The notes below the pieces were generated by a model that made no database searches, was not told where the DNA came from, and saw only the letters and a program-made list of their open reading frames with translations. Below are positions 43,601 through 54,664 of a DNA stretch of 64,000 nucleotides, piece after piece; the stretch's first letter is position 1, and each line of letters begins with the position of its first letter. The position numbers and the translations under genes are program-made. Source of the stretch: Capsaspora owczarzaki ATCC 30864 (Eukaryota; Opisthokonta; Filasterea); contig NW_011887303.1 of assembly GCF_000151315.2 (NCBI RefSeq), positions 680,719 through 744,718 on the forward strand, given 5' to 3'.

Positions 43601-46407
43601 TTTCAAATGATGGAGCGGCCTCGTCGTCAGAGTCTCTTTCATAGATTCTCTTCCTGAAGCGCGCTGGAGCGGCAGAAGTCACCTGCATTGGCGACGGCGG
43701 AATGCCGTCCTCTTCGCATTCGTCGTCAGAGTCGTCCTACTCAACCGCCATCGTCGCAACCGATTGCAAAGCCGGTGCCGCAGCTGCTGCTTTCGAGGCG
43801 GCAAGCGCGCGGACGTGTCGGACGTCGGGGCGCTTGGGTTTTGCGGCGACCATTTGCTTCACGGTCGCGTTGACTTTGGCGAGCCTCTGCTGGTTCGCGT
43901 GAAGTTGCGCACGCACGTCTGCAACCAGAGCGGCTGCCGAGTCGTCTGCCTCGAGTTCTGCGAGCCGGGCCTGGTCGGCAGCGATCGTCGACTTGAGTTG
44001 GTCCTGCTGATTCATGACGGGCTCGATTTTGTCTTCGTAGGTCCGCATTGCCCGGTTGTACTCCTCCATGAGAGGCGCAACCTGAGCCTTTTCTTGTTCC
44101 CGAGCTTCTCGCTCGTGCTGGGCAGCACGCTGTGCCGCATCTTGGGGCGAGTAGGCCTTGTTCTGCTTGACGGTTCGGACAGTGGCAGGCTCGGTGCAGC
44201 TCGACGACGGTGTCAGCGGGGGCGCTCGCAGCAACTCCTCGAATGTGAGAAGCGATGGAATCTGTAGCAGGGTGCGCACATCACTCACGAAAGCGTCAAG
44301 GAGGCGCTGAGTTTCCGGACGCAGCTGAAAATCCGCCCAGGCTCGGCCCACAGCTTCCCTCCAGACTTGTCGCAAAGCTCCTGCAGGCGCTCAAAGAAGC
44401 TTCTGAGGGTTTCCTCGTTCATCGCGGCCGTACGAATGGTTTCGATCGAGTGTGCAGTGATCCAGCGGAGTTCGTCGGAAAACTCGGCGAAAAACCGCTC
44501 CAAAAACGACTCGCTCGGGCCGTTGGGACCGAACTGGCGGCGAGGCTTTCCATCTGGTCGTGGAACTTGAGACAGGCGCATGAAGAGTTCGATTGTATTG
44601 GGTTTGGTGAGGGCGACGTGAGCAAATGCGCTCCGAACAAAAAGGTAGTTAACGATCTTGAGCTCCTCCGACCGGAGGAAGACGCTGCGGTCCCCCGAGA
44701 TGGCGTCATCCTGAACTAGATCAACTGCCTGATCGAGGGTAGAACGGGCGAAGAGATCGGCTTGATGGCGGTGATGCGCGATCCATTTGCCGACAGTAGA
44801 TCGCGGGACCTCGAAAATCGCCTCCAGCTGCCTGATGGTCGGTTTCGTCTCCTTGGCTCCCGCGCCACCTGGTCCACTGATGTCAGCACAAGGTGTAAAG
44901 TAGGTTTTCAGCACGGCGGCCTTGAAAAAGCGAGGAGAGTCGGCGTCCTTGGCCTGTCTAGCCTCCCGCAGCAGGTCGAAGGCCCGCTCGTTCCGCGGAC
45001 TGACGACTCCGCCCGGTGTGCCCAGTGGGTTCATCAGATGCTATTTAGTGGATATCCGCAAGGAGGGGGTAGCAGAACAAGACTCAGAGCCCAAGAACGC
45101 CTCTGTCCCGTTGTAGGAGGGCGACAAAAATCAAAATGACTGGAAATGCATTATGTCCCATTGTAGGAGGGTTCTCTCTAATCAAGTGTGAGCCGATTGT
45201 GTGTGATACTTTTTTTTTCTTTTGCTTGTTTACAGGGAAGTCAGCGCGGACAGGCCTGTGAATGCATCTGCAGAAATGCTGGTGATTGGGTTCCTTGACA
45301 ACATCCTACAGAAGGAGGCATCAAACAAAAAAAACACAATGAGTCATTTATGTGATAAACGAGTCCTTCACATCTTTACTTGCTTACAAGGTCTTCAGCG
45401 CAGTCAGGCCTGCGAATACGCTAGGAGGGACGGTGGTAAAGAGGTTGTTGGTCAGATACCTGCAGAGAGAGTCACCGACGAGTGAGCCGCCGTTAGTGCG
45501 CGATACCCCAGGTCTCACTTGCGTACAGGTAAGTCAGTGCAGTCAGGCCTGTGAATGCATTTGCAGAAACGGTGGTGATCTGGTTGTTGAGCAGAGATCT
45601 ACATGTCGTGTCTCAAAATGAGTAAGTCGTTTGCGCGATGCTGCGTCTCATTGTTTGCTTACAGGTAAGTCAGCTGAGTCAGGTCCGTGAATGCGCCATC
45701 CGGAATGCTGGTGATGTTGTTGCTGTTCAACTGCCTGCAGATCGAGTCACAAACAAGTGAGTCCAATGTGCGAACTTCTTTGTTTGTGCTTGCTTACAGG
45801 GCACTCAGCACCGTCAGCCCTGTGAATGCGTCTGCGGGAAAGCTGGTGATTTGGTTCCAGGAGAGAAATCTATAGATGCAGCCACCAACGATTGAGCTGT
45901 CTGTGTGGGGTTTTTGCTGCATGTGCTTGCTTACAAGCTTATCAACGCAGGCAGGTCTGCGAATGCGTTTGAGGGAATGCTGGTGAGATAGCAGTCGGAC
46001 AGACTCCTGCAGATAAAGGCACAAACAAGTGAGCCGTTTGTGCGTGCGCGCGCGTTTTCCCTTTCTTTTTGGTTGCTTACAAGTAAGTGAGAGCCGTCAG
46101 CCCGGTAAATGCAGAGGCGGAAATACTGTAGAGCGGGTTATTGGAGAGAGACCTATCGACCGAATGCCAATGAGAAGAGCAATGCTCTGATGGAATTACA
46201 ACTCGACGGAAACACCTACAGCTCCCTTGTGTTCGGTGGGATTGCGCTCGGAATGGTTGTGAGAGATCTGCCGATGCAATTGACAGAATTTCCGTTGCAA
46301 CTGCACACGCCAGGGTCACATGCATTGACTGCTTGTGCCAACTGGCCGTAGGAAATCACGCAGAATAGCAGAAGCAGCAGACCAAAGGCCAATCCTTTGG
46401 GTGTCAT
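40662..46407 (-). CDS. LRR receptor A: 14 single-exon LRRs, Cys module, Ser/Ala stalk, TM helix, Tyr-rich tail
   Basis: Seventeen exons give 793 aa. Exon 1 (46407-46220) has a signal peptide (MTPKGLAFGLLLLLFC) and an LRR N-cap (NACDPGVCSCNG). Fourteen LRR exons begin at 46152, 46006, 45869, 45734, 45598, 45459, 45305, 42888, 42761, 42613, 42472, 42334, 42189 and 42056. Each is 72 nt except those at 42888 and 42613 (66 nt); all are phase 2 at both ends. Consensus is L.L..N.ITSIPA.AFTGLTAL. Exon 42056-41985 is followed by 41923-41754 (LRR C-cap-like, LPPGLFQGLPNGLYL) and the last exon 41689-40662: ten or more cysteines, a Ser/Ala stalk, membrane helix (about residues 574-597), RRRR stop-transfer and a 196-residue tail with 11 tyrosines ending DYASIAN. 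It is probably a cell-surface receptor; the ligand is unknown. A DNA transposon enlarges one intron. Confidence 0.82.
42900..42924 (+). repeat. Left terminal inverted repeat of the transposon
   Basis: 25 bp, starting GAGAGAACCC and ending GGGACA; an exact inverted match to 45154-45178. Confidence 0.9.
43737..45034 (-). pseudogene. Transposase remnant: N-terminal and C-terminal parts in different frames
   Basis: A frame from 45034 to 44285 begins MNPLGTPGG and includes a helix-turn-helix-like stretch (IRQLEAIFEVPRSTVGKWI), then LERFFAEFSDELRW and ends after AEPGRIFSC, about where pogo-type transposases reach their first catalytic Asp. The second frame (44375-43737) overlaps it and encodes the linker and a coiled coil (ARLAELEADD, QLHANQQRLAKV). 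No DDE/DDD catalytic core lies between them, so an internal deletion plus frame change between about 44375 and 44285 is the simplest reading. The element would depend on an intact relative. A third frame (43688-43320; ARFRKRIYERDSDDEAAPSF) may be a downstream exon. Family assignment is tentative. Confidence 0.6.
45154..45178 (-). repeat. Right terminal inverted repeat of the transposon
   Basis: 25 bp, starting TGTCCCATTG and ending TTCTCTC; an exact inverted match to 42900-42924. Confidence 0.9.
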
Positions 46408-47299
<892 letters not shown>

Positions 47300-50166
47300 C
47301 TAGTTTGCAATCGACGCGTAGTCAACATTTCCGATCTGCTTGGAAGCTGTAACATCGATCGTCGCGTAACTGGTTGGAGAGGACGCGGGCGGCGCGCTCA
47401 CATACAAGTGATTGGGCAGCGAAGGGTCGACGTACTCGACACCGCCGCTCGACGTTGGCTTTTCATCGGACACAGACACAGATGCTTCCGCATACACCTG
47501 TTCCGGTGCAGAAGCCAGGGGTGTTGAGCCGACTGGTTCGTACAAGGCGTGGCTGCTGTAGGTTGGATTCGGAGTCAACGAGTCATAGACTGGACGAGCA
47601 GACGAGACGTCGGCGTAGCTGGGATGCAAAGCGTTGAGCACGGTGCCGGTGTGTTCAACAGATTGGTCAGTCGGTTCGGTGCCGGATTGTGACTTGCGTA
47701 GCTTGGAGGCCGCCAGAGTCTTGGGTGAGCGACGACGCCGAAGGACCACCAACAGCGCAACCAACAAAACGAGGGCAGCCACGCCACCAATCACTCCGCC
47801 AATGATAGGCCCAGAGGATGCATCACTTGACTTGTTTGGAGCACTGGACGCAGCGGATGCGGCAGATGCAACGGATGCAGCAGATGCAACAGAGGTCTGC
47901 CACGCAGAGGAAGCACTGGCGGCTGATGCAGAGGCCTGTGAGGCAATTGACGCTGACGACGCAGTTGCGAGTGAAGCAAAGGACGCCAAAGTGGCGGAAA
48001 CGTCTGAAGCAACAGATGCAGATGACGCGCTGGCAGCAGATGCAATTGACGCTGAAGATGCCACAGCGAGTGAAGCATCAGATGCCGAGGTAGCGGAAAC
48101 ATCTGAAGCGACTGAAGCAACAGATGCAGATGACGCGCTCGCAGCGGTTGCAATAGAAGCTGAAGATGCCGCAGCAAGTGAAGCATCAGAGGCCGAGGTA
48201 GCAAAAACACCAGAAGCGGCAGATGCAGAAGCAGCAGATGCGGACGCCTGCGATGCAATTGATGCTGAGGATGCCGTCGCGAGGGAAGCAAAGGATGCCG
48301 TGGTTGCGGATACATCAGAGGCAGCTGAGGCAGCCGAGGCGGACTGTGTGGACGCGACGGAAGCAATGGAAGCGACGGAAGCAGAAGCGATGGAAGCGAG
48401 CGGAACGCATGATCCACTCATCATGCCATAACCATCATAGCACTGAGTGCACACAGTGGATGATGTGCAAATCAGACAATTGATCGGGCAACACGCACTG
48501 GACCCAGCGTCATAGCAGGTGGCGCAAGCCGTATCACACTCTGCAGCACAAATGTCAGCAAAATATTGATCACGAGAATTGCAGTCACCTCTAAAGCTTA
48601 CTGGATGGAAGTGATAAAGAGCCGTATGTACTGGGCGGAACGGCAGTGTTTCCATCAAACGTAAAGTTGTTGGGGATCAGATACACGGTTCCAGACTCCG
48701 ACAATTTCAATCCATTTGGCAAGCCCTTAAACAGACCGGGTGGCAAAGTCGTAAAGGGATTGTCACCCAAAGTCCTACAAGTACCGCAAAGTAAGAGGCG
48801 GTTCGAATCCGCGCAATAAGCGGGTTTTTTTGTTCTTTACAATGTAGTGAGTGCAGTGAGACCTGTGAATGTGTTTGCGGACATGCTGATCATCTGATTC
48901 TTGTGCAGCTGCCTACAAATGAAGTCGCAAACGAGTGAGCCAGATGTGTGTGATTCTGCAACTCTTTGTTTGCTTACAAGCTAGTCAGGGCAGTTAGGCT
49001 GGTAAATGCAGAAGCGGGAATGCTGGTGATTTTGTTGCTGGACAGAAACCTACATGTTGGCACAAACAAATGAGCCACTTCTGCGCGATGGTTCGCCACC
49101 TCTGCGCGATTTTTCTTGTCTTGCTCGCCTACAAGAGTTTCAGTGCAGGCAGACCAGCGAATGCGTCTGCGGACATACTGGAGATTTGATTGGTGAACAG
49201 ACCCCTACAAAGCGAGTTATCAACGAGTGAGCCGTTTGTATGTGATTCTTCCTGTCGTTGCTTGATTACAATGTCGTCAGTGCAGCCAGGCCAGCGAATG
49301 CGTTTGCAGAAAGGCTGGTGATCTGATTCTGATACAAATTTCTTCAGAGAGTGTCGCAAACGAGTGAGTCATCGGTGTGACTGGGCTTGTCTTTGAATGC
49401 TTACAGGGACGTCAACGCACTCATGCCTGTGAACAAGCTCGCGGGAATGCTGGTGATCTGGTTGCCGGTCAGAGACCTACCGATGGAGTCGCAAACGAGT
49501 GAGCCGTATACGTTATGTGCTTCTTCTTGTCTTTGTTTGCTTACATATCTTTCAGCGCAGTTAGGCCTGCGAATGCAGCCGCGGGAAGGCTGGTGATCAG
49601 GTTGTTGGCCAGAGAGCTACAAAATCGAGTCGCATGGTAACCGAGTGAGCCGGTGGTTTGTGTGCGCTTTCTTCGTGGATTTGCTTGCTTACAAGGACTT
49701 CAGCGCAGTCAGACCTGCGAATGCATTTGGAGCAATGTTGATGATCTGGTTGCCGGACAGAAACCTACATATCGAGTCACAAACCAAGTGAGCCGTGTTT
49801 CTTTGTGAGTTTTTCCATTTTTGCTTGCTTACAGAGTGGTTAACGCTGTCAAGCCAGTGAATGCGTTTGCAGAAATGGTGCTGATCTGGTTGTTGTACAT
49901 TTGCCTATCAACCGTGTGCCGGGTTAAGAAAGCCATGCGTGAATTCAAGTTCAACTTAACGACGACACGTACAGGTACGTTGTGGTCGCTGGGATTCCGC
50001 TCGGAATGGCAGTGAGAGGTGTGCTAGGTGCGCAAGTGACAGAATTTAACGAGCAAGTGCACACGGCGCCAGTGCCACATGCAACGGCTGCTTGTGCCAC
50101 CTGAACGTGACAAGTCACGCCGAGCAGCAAAAGTAGCAGACCAAAGGCCAATCCTCTGGGTGTCAT
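47300..50166 (-). CDS. LRR receptor B: 8 single-exon LRRs, Cys module, expanded Ser/Ala stalk, TM helix, Tyr-rich tail
   Basis: Eleven exons give 727 aa. Exon 1 (50166-49973) encodes a signal peptide (MTPRGLAFGLLLLLLG) and N-cap. Eight 72-nt phase-2 LRR exons start at 49904, 49764, 49616, 49476, 49341, 49204, 49049 and 48912. A C-cap exon (48774-48602) and a terminal exon (48540-47300) follow. The terminal exon has the Cys module (CDTACATCYDAG, CCPINCLIC), a Ser/Ala stalk of about 190 residues with internal repeats (SSASIASQASASAASAS), a membrane helix (about residues 560-581), RRRR and a tail of about 145 residues. The tail has nine tyrosines, including TSYATI (ITSM-like) and VDYASI (ITIM-like). 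It is a tandem paralogue of receptor A. A retroposon lies only 8 bp upstream of its ATG. Confidence 0.82.
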
Positions 50167-51096
50167 CTGAGATGAAGTCTTCTTTTTTGTGGTGATTTTT
50201 GGGGTCGTCATAGAATTGGGTGTCAACCACCGCTGCTCCTCAGGACTCGGGTGCAGCGGCATCCCGTCGCCCAATCAGCATGGCGATGTGATGGCCTCGG
50301 AAACTGGTTGTCACCATCATTCAAGCCCCGAGCTGGTAACTCGGGCAATACGGGGTACGCGGCTTCTCTCTCTACCATCTCAACCCATCTCGCCGCCACG
50401 CGGCACTCTCCATCGTCCTGCCCTCGCGGCAGGCCCCGCCCGTCACCGGGCACGTCCTCCCTGTCTTCCAGACAGACCAAACGTCCTCTGCCTTCATGGC
50501 TGAACACAGTGGCTGGCCCCCACGCCCCTGTCTTCGCGTCGGCGAGCTCCAGCTCGTCACGTTGTTCCGCTCTCCATTTTCTTTTCTCCTCTCGTGCTGC
50601 TTCCTGCCAGGTCCCGAGGCACAGTGGCCCACCTTCAACTCTTCGTTCCCGCTACTGATGCACCAAGGTCTCTCTCACTCCCGAAGAAGTGGTCCACCAG
50701 ACCTTGGAGATCCGGACCAATGAACGTCTTGCCACGCTGGTTGCCCTCGCGTACACCTAGTACCCGCGACTTGTGTGGTGAGCGGTTGGTTTCGATCTGA
50801 ATTGTCGCTCCTTACGACAGTGTGCTGTCCCACCGCCTGCCAGCCGTCTACTTGTTAGTGAACCGAAATGGCTAGCAACATGTCTTTCGTGGTGTATAGG
50901 TGGGGAAAGCCTGATCCATCCACCGTCAGCTAGGCTGATCATCTGTTCGAGTTCCTCTGTGAACTCTTGAGCACTCCTAAGCATGCCTTTTTTTGGTGTG
51001 TTATTATGCGACATCCAACTGTCTCATATCCTTCCTACGTTCTTTTTCTTTGTTATTCGTAATAAAGCTTTTAGACGAAAAAAAAAATCTGAGATG
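50165..51096 (+). mobile_element. Poly(A)-ended retroposon (LINE/SINE-type) with 10-bp target-site duplication
   Basis: The element (about 50175-51086) ends with AATAAAGCTTTTAGACG and ten A residues. ATCTGAGATG flanks both sides exactly (50165-50174 and 51087-51096), as expected of target-primed reverse transcription. The paralogous receptor A gene lacks the insert: its upstream sequence runs directly from the start codon into the AGAGACATT block that in receptor B lies beyond the insert (51101-51110). No reverse-transcriptase motif is visible in the 0.9 kb, so it is a 5'-truncated LINE end or a long SINE. Base composition (CCGC- and CTC-rich) differs from the surrounding DNA. Confidence 0.75.
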
Positions 51097-52419
51097 CAGA
51101 GACATTAACAAAATGAGTTGTGCGGATTTCAAACACTCGCCCGCAATGACACAGTGCTGCAAGAACGTTTGTGCGCGGAAGTATGGGTTTAATGATTGTT
51201 TTAGCTGTGGAGAGAGAGAGAGAGAGAGAGAGAGATAGGGAGAGCGAGAGAGAGTGTGTGTGTGTGTGTGGGAGTGTGCTGCGTCGTGCGACTGTCTGCG
51301 GGTATGCCCCACTCCATGTGTTCGTTTCCCCATGTGCGTGATCTCTCTCTCTCTCTCTCTCTCTGCCAGCCTTTCCTCGATTCCGAGCGCGTTTCTTGAT
51401 CACTTTCATTATTTTTGTCGTTCAGTAGAGAGTGGAGAAGAGCGGCGACGCGACAGTTCGACCGCATCAGCTGACGCTTGCGGTAGTTAACTTGTCATGT
51501 TCTGTTTTCTGATAATGCTGTTTTTGTTCAAGTAGCGAAATTTCATGGCCAGTCGCAGGGCCAGGCTCCTTCCGCTTCGTCACTGATTCTGCTGAATTAC
51601 TGCTTTAGCTTACTGCACCAGAGCTCGTAAAAGAATCGGAAAAGAGAGAGATGCAGTGAGAGAAAGAGACTGCAGGGGAATCCAAAAAAAAAAAAACGCG
51701 AAATCGCACTCTTTCAGCAGACGCAATCCGCTTGCCGACGTTCGCAATGCGGCAGAGATCGCTTCAGAAAAATAGAGGAAGTAAAACAAGCAAAGAGAGT
51801 TGTTCACTCCTTGGGTGTGTGTGTGTGTGCGTTGGCTTACTGCTACTTGGAAAAATGGAAAACGAACAAACCACAAAAAACCACAAAAACGAACAAAAGA
51901 AGAAGGAAACTTTCCCGATTTATTCTCACTCGCTTTGTAAAACGGGATCATCCTTCCTGGACTTCCACCCGCTCTGCACGCGGCATCGCAATTGATCCTG
52001 TGTGTCATTGCGCATCCCCATCTCATTCGTCTGATCCCGACTAGGTTGATCAAACAGATGTTTGTTTTGTTGTTTTGGAGGTGGCGGGGGTTTCCTTATC
52101 GCAATCGCGCCAATTACAAGTTTGCGAGCTCAAGATAAATAGATCACGGAGCAATACTCGAAGGCGACGGATTGCCAACTCTCAAGTCCAACGAAATTCG
52201 TACAAATGCTTCCAACGCAACTTCTCGGCCGTAAATTTCTATCTAGATCTACTGTACAACAGTTCAGCTTCGGTCCTGTGTCGTGCTGATGTCGTGCCAG
52301 TGCCATCGACTATCTATATCATCAATGCGTCAGTCCACCTTTTGAAACCTTCTCATATTATTGTTCGTGCCCAGGTCGCGTTTCTAAGCAAAAAAACTCA
52401 AACCAAACAGCTTGCCAAC
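51097..52419. other. Gene-free stretch: ancestral 5' flank of LRR receptor B and syntaxin 17 upstream region
   Basis: No supported gene. It contains GA runs (about 51211-51253), a GT run (51254-51269) and a CT run (51341-51363), and the block CAATGCGGCAGAGATC (51747) shared with the receptor A 5' flank. An acceptor-like TTGTTCGTGCCCAG near 52375 may end a 5'UTR intron of the next gene. Confidence 0.5.
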
Positions 52420-54664
52420 ATGTCCTTTGCCGACTCTATCAACTCGGCCAGCGGCACCCGGCTCGTCCGCAAGCGCCAACCGGGGACCCAGGGCAGTCCC
52501 GGCAGCAGTGTTCGCTCGTCCTTGAGCAACGGCAGCAGTAGTGCGCTCGCGGCTGACCATGGCGCCGACGATGACCGCGCTCGGCTTCTGAGTAAGCGTT
52601 GGTCATCACTTCTTCTTCTTGCATGAGCCTCGCTTCCAGCCATTCGAGCTCGTCCTGCAGCTTCGTTGGGGCCTCGGTTGTGTTGCTCGTTTGCAAGTGT
52701 TTGGTGGAGTCGCAGCAGTGAATACGGTGAACGGGCGGGGGGTTCAAGAAGCACTGCTCGTTCTTGCTGTGCGTCATCACTGAGCCGGGCCTCACCTTGA
52801 AACAGCTTACCCCCCCCCCTTCTGGGTCTGCCTGCTCCGGCACCGACTTTGCTCGACTGTGTGCTGTTCATGAAGCTTGATATGGATGTTGCGGAGCCAT
52901 GCAAAAAGCGAATGCTTTGGATATGTGGCAAACGATTGGCGGCATTGAGACAGCCAACTTTGCACCGGCATCTGGTGCTCATTGAACTTGTGGCTTTTTG
53001 ATATTGCATCTGCTAGATCTCGTTGACCAGTCAGGCGATGGAGAACTGTCGCCAAGTGTCCGAGCAGAACGGACGCTGCAGCAAGTGATTGCCGATGTCA
53101 AGTCGGTCGAGGCAGGCATCGTGATTGCCATTGCCAAGTTACAAACACACTGCTCCAACATTACGTCCTTGGTAACTGAGACACGTTTGTTTGTTGCTCG
53201 CTCTTGATTTTTGCCAACCGAGGCGTCGAAGAGAAGCCTCGTTTGTTGTCAGGATTTCAGAGAAACTTACACTTTGCGGCTCTCTTCTTGTTCTCGTCTT
53301 GTCATGCAGCAAAACCAATTGATGGGTTCGTCGGTGGATACATTCCAAGAGCTAACTCTGGAGCGAGAGCAGGCTGCCTCGACGTTCAACCATCTCCGGA
53401 GCCTGTTTGCCGAATTGACGTGAGTGAAAAAGCTTGGATTTGTTGGAAATTGGTCCACTTCCCTCTCTTGCTCTGCACTCTATTCGATACCGCTTGGTGG
53501 ATTGTGCCAGCGCAAGAGTGACAGCGCAGGTTGACTCACGCTCTTGCTCATTTCGCAGACAACTGCAACAATTGGTGCCGGAACATTTGCAATCGTGGTT
53601 GCAAGCACGATTTCAACCACTTTTCATCGACTATGGCTTTGTCGTGAGCGAGTTTGAGCTGCTCTGCTTCCCTTACAGCGATCAGTACAGCAACACTCGG
53701 CTTGACCGCGAAAACTCGCTCGATCTGTCTTCGGTGACAACGAGCGCCGAACGCACTGAATTGATTGAAAACAAGCAGCGCGAACAGGAACTTGATCGCT
53801 CCAGACGCCGAGATGAAATTGTTCACCAGTTAGAACAGATGGCCGAGGATGAGCGACAAGTGCTGGATTCGCGCAATCCCTTGAGTACGTTTTACAAACT
53901 GCCTTTTCCGTTCTATCTGCCTCATTCTGGCCTGTCTCACTTTCACGTGTTGTCCTGCATGCCTTTTGTCTCCATCCAGTTGAGGAGCAACTCCGTCAAC
54001 GTCGCGCACGGCAAGAGCAGCTTGAGCGCGAGCTAATGGAGCTAAACTCAATGTTTTTCGACCTGCAGCACTTTGTCCAGAAGAGCGCCAGTGTCGTCAC
54101 ACGTCTCGAACAGCAGGTCGAAGAAACTAAAAGCCAAGTTGCTGCCGGGACCAAAGAGCTGAGCAAGGTACGTCGAGGGTCACTTTGCGGGGGAAGGTGG
54201 GCGATTCTAGAGAAAAACGCGCAACGTTGCGCTCATCTGCGGTTTCTCGTGCTACAGGCTGCCAAGATCCAGGCCGTAATGTACCCATTATTGTTTGGAA
54301 TTGTTGGCGGAGCGATTGCCGGACCAGTGGGCCTTGTTGCTGGCTTGAAAGTATGTGTGCTTCCTCAAGTGGGCTTTTGTGCAGGAAACAGAACTCAATT
54401 GGTTGTTATCTGTCGTTTATTTTTTTTTTCTCTCTCTCTCTCTCTTTCCAGGGTGGCGGCCTCATGAGCGCAGCTGCGTTGGGCGCAGGAGTGGGCGCTG
54501 GTGCGGGCGTCGGTGTGAAGGCGCTTCGCGACAAGTTTGTCGATCAGCACACTCCGAAACAATCCCACCCCTCGCAAATCGCGATGGTCAACGAAATGGC
54601 AGGCATTCTCATCGAAGAGTCTCCAACACGACCCGCCCTCACCGTGCACGAAAAGGTGCGGTAA
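52420..54664 (+). CDS. STX17: Syntaxin 17-like autophagosomal SNARE, 7 exons
   Basis: Exons 52420-52591, 53017-53171, 53310-53419, 53559-53884, 53980-54167, 54258-54350 and 54452-54664 give 418 aa (human 302). The SNARE helix covers LMELNSMFFDLQHFVQK through EETKSQVAAGTKELSK, with a Gln (DLQHF) near the zero-layer position. It is followed by AAKIQAVMYPLLFGIVGG...GPVGLVAGLK and GGGLMSAAALGAGVGAGAGVG. This double Gly-zipper hairpin is the hallmark of syntaxin 17, which uses it to enter autophagosome membranes and drives fusion with lysosomes. The N-terminal Ser/Gly-rich region (exon 1) and the charged helix ENKQREQELDRSRRRDE are longer than in human. The C-terminal tail is polar and ends VHEKVR. 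The poly-Ser start makes exon 1 slightly less certain. Confidence 0.85.

Larger units (their letters stand above)
42898..45180. mobile_element. TA-flanked DNA transposon (Tc1/mariner-pogo-like) with deleted transposase
   Basis: The element spans 42900-45178 (2279 bp) and is bounded by TA on both sides (42898-42899, 45179-45180), the usual target duplication of Tc1/mariner/pogo elements. Terminal inverted repeats of 25 bp match: GAGAGAACCCTCCTACAATG then GGACA at the left end, its complement at the right. The inner part of the repeat recurs in the forward direction at 43068-43085 (perfect) and 45104-45121 (one mismatch), likely transposase-binding sites. It sits in an LRR-receptor A intron; removing it leaves a 64-nt intron of normal size. 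Coding content is given separately. Family assignment rests on TA duplication and a helix-turn-helix-like segment, not on a catalytic core. Confidence 0.88.

Noticed and set aside
48796-48817. T-arm-like sequence GGCGGTTCGAATCCGC suggesting a tRNA
   Set aside because: It lies in a receptor B intron and no acceptor stem, D-arm or anticodon arm can be placed around it.
50251-50658. 136-codon plus frame inside the retroposon
   Set aside because: No reverse transcriptase, endonuclease or zinc-knuckle motif is visible; Ser/Pro/Arg-rich composition is expected by chance in this CCGC-rich sequence.
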